A stretch of DNA of 10,305 nucleotides from Clostridiales bacterium (GTDB lineage: Bacteria; Bacillota; Clostridia; Peptostreptococcales; T1SED10-28): the NCBI GenBank assembly GCA_007134725.1, contig SLKF01000151.1, positions 1 through 10,305 of the forward strand, written 5' to 3'. Positions within the stretch are counted from its first letter, which is position 1. The number at the start of each line of letters is the position of its first letter. The notes beneath the pieces are model-generated. The model did not search any database. It was not told the DNA's origin and saw nothing but the letters and a program-made list of their open reading frames with translations. Below, one piece after another: positions 5,907-10,305 of this stretch. The position numbers were made by a program, and so were the translations under genes.

Positions 5907-7637
5907 CTAAGAATTATCTTCCTCATGGGTTCGAAAATCCTGAATCAACAACTGCACGGATTCCCGGCCATTCCAAACATTCATTTCCGGGAAAAAAACC
6001 ACATCAATGGCACCGGGGCTTTGGAATTTTTCAAAATACTGCTCTACCATATTAAATCCAATGGCTTCCAAATCCTGTTTCCCACCAAAAACTCTTCCCT
6101 TCAGTTTTAAATGGGTTTTCTCTTTCCCTAAACGGATTTTCCCTTGATCAGGAACCCGAAGATCTTCTAAGAGAAATAAGGGTTTTTCATTCCCCATCCC
6201 ATAGGGTTCCATTTGATGAATGGTTTCAATAAACCCTTTATTGAGTTTCTCTTCCCCCAGGGTAGCGTAAATTTTGATCTTTTTCATGAACAGCTGGGGG
6301 GTTTTTTCTTTTAGTTCTTTTGCCCGTTGATTCAGTTCTTTTCGAAGCAGGGGAATCCTGTTTTTTTCCAAAGAAAGTCCGCAGGCTGCGGGATGCCCTC
6401 CGAATTTCAAAAAGAGGTCTTTATATCGGGCCATCTCCTGGTATAAATCAAAGCCCTCAATACTTCTTCCGCTGCCCTTATAAATTTGGGGATCTTCCGA
6501 ATTGGTCAGTACCAATACCGGTCGGTAATACGTTTCTTTAATTCTTCCCGCAATGATGCCGATAACCCCTTCATGAAGCCCTGGCAGGTCAATCACTAAA
6601 AAATCATCCTCCAGATACTTCTCTTCGATTTCTTTTAAACAGCGCTCCAAACCGCTCTGCTGAATTTCCTGTCGTTCTTCGTTGCATCGAGCCAGATGGC
6701 GGGCAATCTCCCCGGCACGATTGGCATCTTTGGTGAGCAGCAGTTCCACTCCACTGCGGGCCTCGGCAACTCTTCCCCCCGCATTGAAGTGGGGCCCGAT
6801 CATAAAACCGATATGCCCCGGGGTAATTTTTTTATCTCCCAGTCGAATTTCTTCTAGTAAAATTTTCAGGCCCAAACGCCGCCGCTCGTTGATTCGTTGC
6901 AATCCATACTTTAAAAGCGTCCGATTTTCATCCCTCAGGGGAACCACGTCGGCCACGGTGGCCAAGGCCACTAAATCAAGATTCTGATTAAGGATTTTTT
7001 TATCCAATTCCAGTCTTCGTTGAAGTCCCTGGGTTAGCTTAAAAGCCACCCCACAACCGGAAAGATCTTTGAATGGATACCCACAGTCTTTTCTTTTAGG
7101 ATTTATGACCAGGGCCTTGGGAAGTTCTTCTCCCGGAGTATGATGATCCGTGATAATGACCGGCACCCCTTGTTTTTTTAAATAGGCCACCTCTTCCAGG
7201 GCGGTAATCCCGCAGTCTACCGATATTAGCAAAGCAGGCTTTCGGGTTTCCACCAGCTCTTCTAATGTTTCCCGATTCAGACCATAACCTTCTTCCTGGC
7301 GATTGGGAATATGGTAGGATATGTTATCATAAAAATTGTTGAAAAAATCCATCAACAAGGTGGTGGACGTAATGCCATCCACATCGTAATCTCCATAAAC
7401 AATAATATGTCCCTGTTTTTCTAAGACTTCTTCAATCAAGTCACAGGCTTCAGCTAAATCTTTCATCAGAAAAGGGTCGTAAGTTTTTTTTGGTTTATCG
7501 CTTAAAAACTCCTGGATCTCGTTGGCATCGGTGATGCCTTTTTGATGAAGGATCCGGGTAATCACCGGATCAATTCCCGGTATCTCAATACTTTCATCCT
7601 CTTTAATTTCCAGGGTTTTCCATAGGGTTTTATGCAT
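5907..7637 (-). CDS. recJ: RecJ, single-stranded-DNA-specific 5'-3' exonuclease
   Basis: RecJ is a DHH-family, metal-dependent nuclease that degrades single-stranded DNA 5' to 3' in recombination and mismatch or base-excision repair. The 576-residue product has motif I YGDYDVDG (81-88), an aspartate in VDCGIT (140-145), the DHH triad at 164-166 and the SGCG segment (193-196). A DHHA1 domain follows, with GVIGIIAGR (357-365), GSGRS (388-392) and the conserved GGHPAACG (413-420). The remainder, about 150 residues, corresponds to the OB-like C-terminal domain. The length equals the classical short RecJ. The ATG at 7637 has AGGAGC about 9 nt upstream. It is single, convergent with the merT-like gene and divergent from the amidase, with no operon partner in view. 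Confidence 0.95.
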   Translation of the reverse strand: MHKTLWKTLEIKEDESIEIPGIDPVITRILHQKGITDANEIQEFLSDKPKKTYDPFLMKDLAEACDLIEEVLEKQGHIIVYGDYDVDGITSTTLLMDFFNNFYDNISYHIPNRQEEGYGLNRETLEELVETRKPALLISVDCGITALEEVAYLKKQGVPVIITDHHTPGEELPKALVINPKRKDCGYPFKDLSGCGVAFKLTQGLQRRLELDKKILNQNLDLVALATVADVVPLRDENRTLLKYGLQRINERRRLGLKILLEEIRLGDKKITPGHIGFMIGPHFNAGGRVAEARSGVELLLTKDANRAGEIARHLARCNEERQEIQQSGLERCLKEIEEKYLEDDFLVIDLPGLHEGVIGIIAGRIKETYYRPVLVLTNSEDPQIYKGSGRSIEGFDLYQEMARYKDLFLKFGGHPAACGLSLEKNRIPLLRKELNQRAKELKEKTPQLFMKKIKIYATLGEEKLNKGFIETIHQMEPYGMGNEKPLFLLEDLRVPDQGKIRLGKEKTHLKLKGRVFGGKQDLEAIGFNMVEQYFEKFQSPGAIDVVFFPEMNVWNGRESVQLLIQDFRTHEEDNS

Positions 7638-7669
7638 AAAGGCTTGCTCCTTTTTTATTATTCACGCAG

Positions 7670-7706
7670 ATTTTATCATAATTCTTCAGATTTCCATTTT
7701 ATCATA
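7670..7706 (-). promoter_or_regulatory. Tandem -10-like motifs upstream of recJ
   Basis: On the minus strand the 11-mer TATGATAAAAT occurs twice (7706-7696 and 7680-7670), 26 bp apart, within the 180-nt divergent spacer between recJ and the amidase gene. Each offers TATGAT or TAAAAT as a -10. The only -35-like match is TTTTTG at 7725-7720, 18 bp from the distal TAAAAT, so strength and use are uncertain. Confidence 0.4.
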
Positions 7707-7738
7707 CTTTCCATCATTACAAAAATTGGTCTTTCCCA

Positions 7739-7767
7739 TTGCTTTTTTTTGAAATTTCACATAAAAT
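7739..7767 (+). promoter_or_regulatory. Candidate sigma-A promoter of the amidase gene
   Basis: TTGCTT (7739-7744) and TAAAAT (7762-7767) are separated by 17 bp, which would start transcription about 45 nt before the ATG at 7818. An overlapping alternative is TTGAAA (7749-7754) with TATTAA (7771-7776) at 16 bp. The sequence cannot decide between them. Confidence 0.4.
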
Positions 7768-7817
7768 GGTTATTAATAAATACCCACTCTTTTTAAGGAA
7801 AGAAGGTCGTTCCCTCT

Positions 7818-8678
7818 ATGAAAACCAATTTCAATAAATTGCATGAATATCTATTTTTCATCTTTGTATTTTTCCTCATCATATTTTTCATCCGTTCCGC
7901 CACCTATAATTTCCCTCATTTCTCCAGCTCCGCAGAGGATGATTCCTCGGCCTCATCAACCGCAAACCAGGAAGGGGAACTTAGGGAGGATTCGTCAAAT
8001 CCCTCTTCTTCTAGCGATGACACCTCTGAAGCCCCAAAAATTCTCATCGATGCGGGCCATCAGAAAGAACCGGATTATTCCAGGGAAAACGCTGCTCCCG
8101 GTTTAAATAGCAAGGTTTATAAGGTTTCCACCGGTGCCCAGGGCGTATCCACCGGCGTGTGGGAGTACGAGTTAAATCTAGCAGTGGCTTTAAAATTAGA
8201 ATCCGCACTCAAAGATCTTGGTTATCAGGTAGCCCTTACCCGAGATCGTCATGATATACATATTACCAATAAAGAGCGGGGGGAAATGGCAAAAGAGGTT
8301 GGGGCGGATATTTTAATCTCTCTACATGCAGACGGTAGTTCTATCGCTTCTGCCCAAGGGGTCAGCGTATTGTCTCCCGCCGCTAATGTCTCCTTTATTG
8401 ATGAGGCCCGAGCAGACACGAGCAAAACCCTCAGCACCTTTATTGTGGATGAACTGGCAAAGTCCACGGGGGCTAGAAATCGTGGGGTGCACTTTCGAAA
8501 CAATCTTTCAATTCTAAATTGGTCCGAAGTTCCCACCTCTTTAGTGGAAATGGGCTTTATGTCCAATGTGGAAGAAGATGAGAAAATGCAAACCGAAGCA
8601 TACCAGGAAAAACTGGCCCAAGGCATGGCCAAGGGTATTCATAAATATTTTAACTCCATCGCCGATTCCGAGGAATAG
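7818..8678 (+). CDS. N-acetylmuramoyl-L-alanine amidase (Amidase_3), membrane-anchored
   Basis: This zinc amidase cuts the bond between N-acetylmuramic acid and the L-alanine of the peptidoglycan stem peptide. The 286-residue product has one N-terminal hydrophobic helix (about 11-25) that may be a signal anchor, then a Ser/Asp/Glu-rich linker (about 36-72), and an Amidase_3 domain from about 73 to 280. Zinc ligands are visible as His81 in IDAGHQ, Glu118 in YELN and His170 in SLHAD. Glu244 in VEMGFMSN is the catalytic glutamate. There are no SH3, LysM or cell-wall-binding repeats. The ATG at 7818 has GAAGG about 11 nt upstream, a slightly long spacing. It resembles the CwlD/LytC group; CwlD (spore cortex) is possible by size, but nothing nearby ties it to sporulation, so I give no symbol. 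Confidence 0.92.
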   Translation: MKTNFNKLHEYLFFIFVFFLIIFFIRSATYNFPHFSSSAEDDSSASSTANQEGELREDSSNPSSSSDDTSEAPKILIDAGHQKEPDYSRENAAPGLNSKVYKVSTGAQGVSTGVWEYELNLAVALKLESALKDLGYQVALTRDRHDIHITNKERGEMAKEVGADILISLHADGSSIASAQGVSVLSPAANVSFIDEARADTSKTLSTFIVDELAKSTGARNRGVHFRNNLSILNWSEVPTSLVEMGFMSNVEEDEKMQTEAYQEKLAQGMAKGIHKYFNSIADSEE

Positions 8679-8698
8679 GCCATGGAGTTTTTTATTTT
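8652..8698 (+). terminator. Intrinsic terminator overlapping the amidase stop codon
   Basis: AACTCCAT (8652-8659) pairs with ATGGAGTT (8682-8689), then GCC with GGC after one C-C mismatch, then ATTC with GAAT closing a CGAG loop. A T-rich tail (TTTTTATTTT) follows. The amidase stop codon at 8676-8678 lies within the 3' half of the hairpin. The reverse orientation lacks a good T-run, so larC is not clearly terminated by it. Confidence 0.82.
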
Positions 8699-8701
8699 AA
8701 C

Positions 8702-9993
8702 TTACTCAATTTTATTTAAGACGTCATAGACTTTGCTGATGGAAAGATCCTGTTCCTTTGCAATCCGTCGGCAATCTTCATATTCCGGAGTGGACTTTAC
8801 TCTTTCCCCTTGATAATAGCCTTCTTTAAAGGTAACCCTCCCAAAAGGGGTTTCTTTTTTTATAAACCTTCGTTCCAAAGCTTCCCGTTGAATCTCGCTT
8901 GCACGAATGCCTAATGTTGTGGTTTCAAGAAAAATCATTTTTTTCATTTTTCCCACAGAATCCTCTTCTACCAATACACTCAGCTTTGTACCCGGGCGAT
9001 TCTTTTTCATCATAATCGGGCTAAGGTATACATCCAGGGCTCCTTCTTGGAAAAACTTTTCAAAAACATAAGAATAAATTTCCGGATTCATATCATCAAT
9101 ATTGGTCTCCAAGAGCCATAGCTTTTCCGGTTCTAATTGATCGGGTAATTTACTTTTTTTTTACCCACCAGTACCCGAAGGACATTGGTGATTTCCAAAT
9201 CCTTGGTACCCAGTCCATAGCCGATCTTTTCAATCTCCATCATGGGAATTTCCATAAACTCCTCCGCCAGCACTTTCACAATTGCTGCCCCGGTGGGGGT
9301 TACCAACTCACTTCGAATCCCGGTGGAGTACACCGGAATTCCCTTTAAAATTTCCAAGGTTGCCGGAGCCGGTACCGGAATTCTTCCATGGGCACATTGT
9401 ACAAATCCGGTTCCGATATGTAGGGGCGAAGACATAATTCGATCGGGATTTAACTGATGAATCAAAATCGCAACCCCAATAATATCCACAAGGGAATCGA
9501 TGGCTCCCACTTCATGAAAATGTACCTGGTCAATGGGCTTGTCATGAATCTTTGCTTCCGCTTGAGCCACATGCATAAATATTTCTTTACTCATATTTTT
9601 TACCGGTTCTGCTAAAGCACTGTCATCAATAAGCTTTTCGATATCTTTAAGATTTCGATGGTGGTGGTCTTCAACCTCATGGGAATGATCATGTCCCGGA
9701 TGAGCACCATGGCTATGATGCTCGTGGTCATGGCCGTGGTCATGGCTACTATGGTTCTTGTTAGGATGGTCATGAAGGAGGGCTCCGGCCTTTTCTATAA
9801 TGACATCAAAGTCGATACCCGTAATCCCGTTTTTCTGATTTTTTTCAATTTTTAAACGGTAGCCTTCCAACCTTACTTTTTCAAGTTCTGCCAAAAAAGC
9901 CTCTTGATCCAACCCTAAATCCAGCAATGCACCAATGGTCATATCTCCACTAATTCCCGATAAGCAGTTCAAATACAGGATTCGCTCTTCCAT
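8702..9993 (-). CDS. larC: LarC, nickel-insertion protein of the nickel-pincer cofactor pathway, in two frames joined by -1 frameshift
   Basis: LarC inserts nickel into the pyridinium bisthiocarboxylate nucleotide to give the nickel-pincer cofactor of lactate racemase-type enzymes. The 5' frame (9993-9133, 286 codons) holds the N-terminal domain: GISGDM (13-18), a His-rich stretch (74-112, 17 His), HFHEVGAIDS (158-167) and ELVTPTGAAI (229-238). It stops six codons after an A9 run. The 3' frame (to 8702) holds the C-terminal domain, ETNIDDMNPE and MKKNRPGTKLSVL. Slipping back one base on the A-run joins Lys280 to S-K-L-P-D and gives one 430-residue protein, normal for LarC. The 3' frame lacks a ribosome binding site at its first TTG (9112). 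In Lactobacillus plantarum larC1/larC2 are likewise expressed by frameshifting. The ATG at 9993 follows GGGAGG and lies 4 nt after the larB stop. Confidence 0.9.
9154..9162 (-). other. Slippery A9 run, proposed -1 ribosomal frameshift site in larC
   Basis: On the minus strand the zero frame reads GGT AAA AAA AAA GTA, then reaches TAG at 9135-9133. In the -1 frame the codon after the lysines is AGT and the frame runs open into the C-terminal LarC domain. A_AAA_AAA is a valid tandem-slippage heptamer. I found no convincing downstream stem-loop by eye. A homopolymer sequencing error or a true frameshift mutation would look the same. Confidence 0.75.
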
Positions 9994-9997
9994 AAAA

Positions 9998-10305
9998 TTA
10001 TTCCTCCCTCTCTTTTGTATTCTTTCCTCTCGCTATTTCAATTTGTCGATTGATCGTACTGGCTAAGTAGCCACCGCCAAATCCATTATCGATATTGACC
10101 ACCCCAATGCCACTGGCGCAGCTATTCAGCATCGTCAGCAAAGCGGATAGCCCTTGAAAATTCGCGCCATAACCCACGCTTGTGGGGACCGCAATTACCG
10201 GCTTATCCACCAAGCCCCCGATTACACTGGGAAGTGCGCCCTCCATACCGGCTACAGCAATAATCACACTGGCCTTTTGCAGTTTATCCGTATGCCCCAG
10301 TAATC
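9998..10305 (-). CDS. larB: LarB, nickel-pincer cofactor biosynthesis (3' part; start outside the window)
   Basis: LarB carboxylates and hydrolyses nicotinic acid adenine dinucleotide to form the biscarboxylated pyridinium nucleotide that LarE and LarC process further. The last 101 codons or so are present and the frame stays open to the window edge. The segment [20 protein letters not shown], the following AVPTSVGYG and then [12 protein letters not shown] are characteristic of the AIR-carboxylase (PurE)-like C-terminal domain of LarB. The internal GTG at 10267 is not the start, because the open frame continues upstream with family-like sequence. The TAA at 10000-9998 is 4 nt before the larC ATG, so the two genes are an operon. 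larE and larA, if present, are outside the window. Confidence 0.93.
   Translation of the reverse strand, partial: LLGHTDKLQKASVIIAVAGMEGALPSVIGGLVDKPVIAVPTSVGYGANFQGLSALLTMLNSCASGIGVVNIDNGFGGGYLASTINRQIEIARGKNTKEREE

Noticed and set aside
7638..7817. A possible small RNA or riboswitch in the recJ-amidase spacer
   Set aside because: Only AT-rich sequence, promoter-like hexamers and ribosome binding sites are visible; no stable stem or known riboswitch pattern was found by eye.
8702..9112. A stand-alone LarC C-terminal protein starting at TTG 9112
   Set aside because: No ribosome binding site precedes the TTG, and the same frame continues upstream with LarC-like sequence to the A9 run, so a frameshift product is more likely.
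9658..9855. A Met/Val-rich 65-codon rightward frame opposite the LarC His-rich region
   Set aside because: It is the complement of repeated His/Asp/Gly codons, which gives Met/Val runs by composition alone.

Overview
The window looks like chromosomal DNA of a Gram-positive anaerobe of the class Clostridia. The evidence is a moderately AT-rich sequence, strong GGAGG ribosome binding sites before most genes, a lipoprotein-type PstS, a soluble type I pullulanase of the AmyX kind, nickel-pincer cofactor genes and a probable selenoprotein. An Alkaliphilus-like lineage is my guess only; there is no rRNA or other phylogenetic marker here.

Layout. (1) 1-3165, read leftward: the high-affinity phosphate transporter operon pstS-pstC-pstA-pstB (only the first codons of pstB are inside). 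Its promoter at 3101-3165 has a perfect -10 hexamer and four Pho-box repeats at an exact 11-bp period, and a long hairpin separates pstS from pstC. (2) 3246-5360, rightward and divergent from pst: a cytoplasmic type I pullulanase, followed by a perfect palindrome. (3) 5486-5803, rightward: a small MerT-like membrane protein whose reading frame contains an in-frame TGA exactly where MerT has the second cysteine of its first-helix Cys-Cys pair. A SECIS-like stem-loop lies directly downstream. Conventional gene calling would break or miss this gene; I read it as a selenoprotein. (4) 5839-5891: a bidirectional terminator between this gene and convergent recJ. (5) 5907-7637, leftward: recJ. (6) 7818-8678, rightward: a membrane-anchored N-acetylmuramoyl-L-alanine amidase whose terminator hairpin includes its own stop codon. 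(7) 8702-10305, leftward: larC and the 3' end of larB, for synthesis of the nickel-pincer nucleotide cofactor. larC is split in two frames at a run of nine A residues, consistent with -1 programmed ribosomal frameshifting.

How the parts work together. PstSCAB takes up phosphate under phosphate limitation. The pullulanase debranches intracellular glycogen or maltodextrins. RecJ and the amidase serve DNA repair and cell-wall remodelling. LarB and LarC make the Ni-pincer cofactor used by lactate racemase-type enzymes. Two unrelated genes in 10 kb, merT-like and larC, seem to need translational recoding, UGA-to-Sec and -1 frameshift respectively. The selenoprotein is the most notable item. No stretch longer than 300 bases lacks a gene, and I saw no tRNA, rRNA, CRISPR array or insertion sequence.
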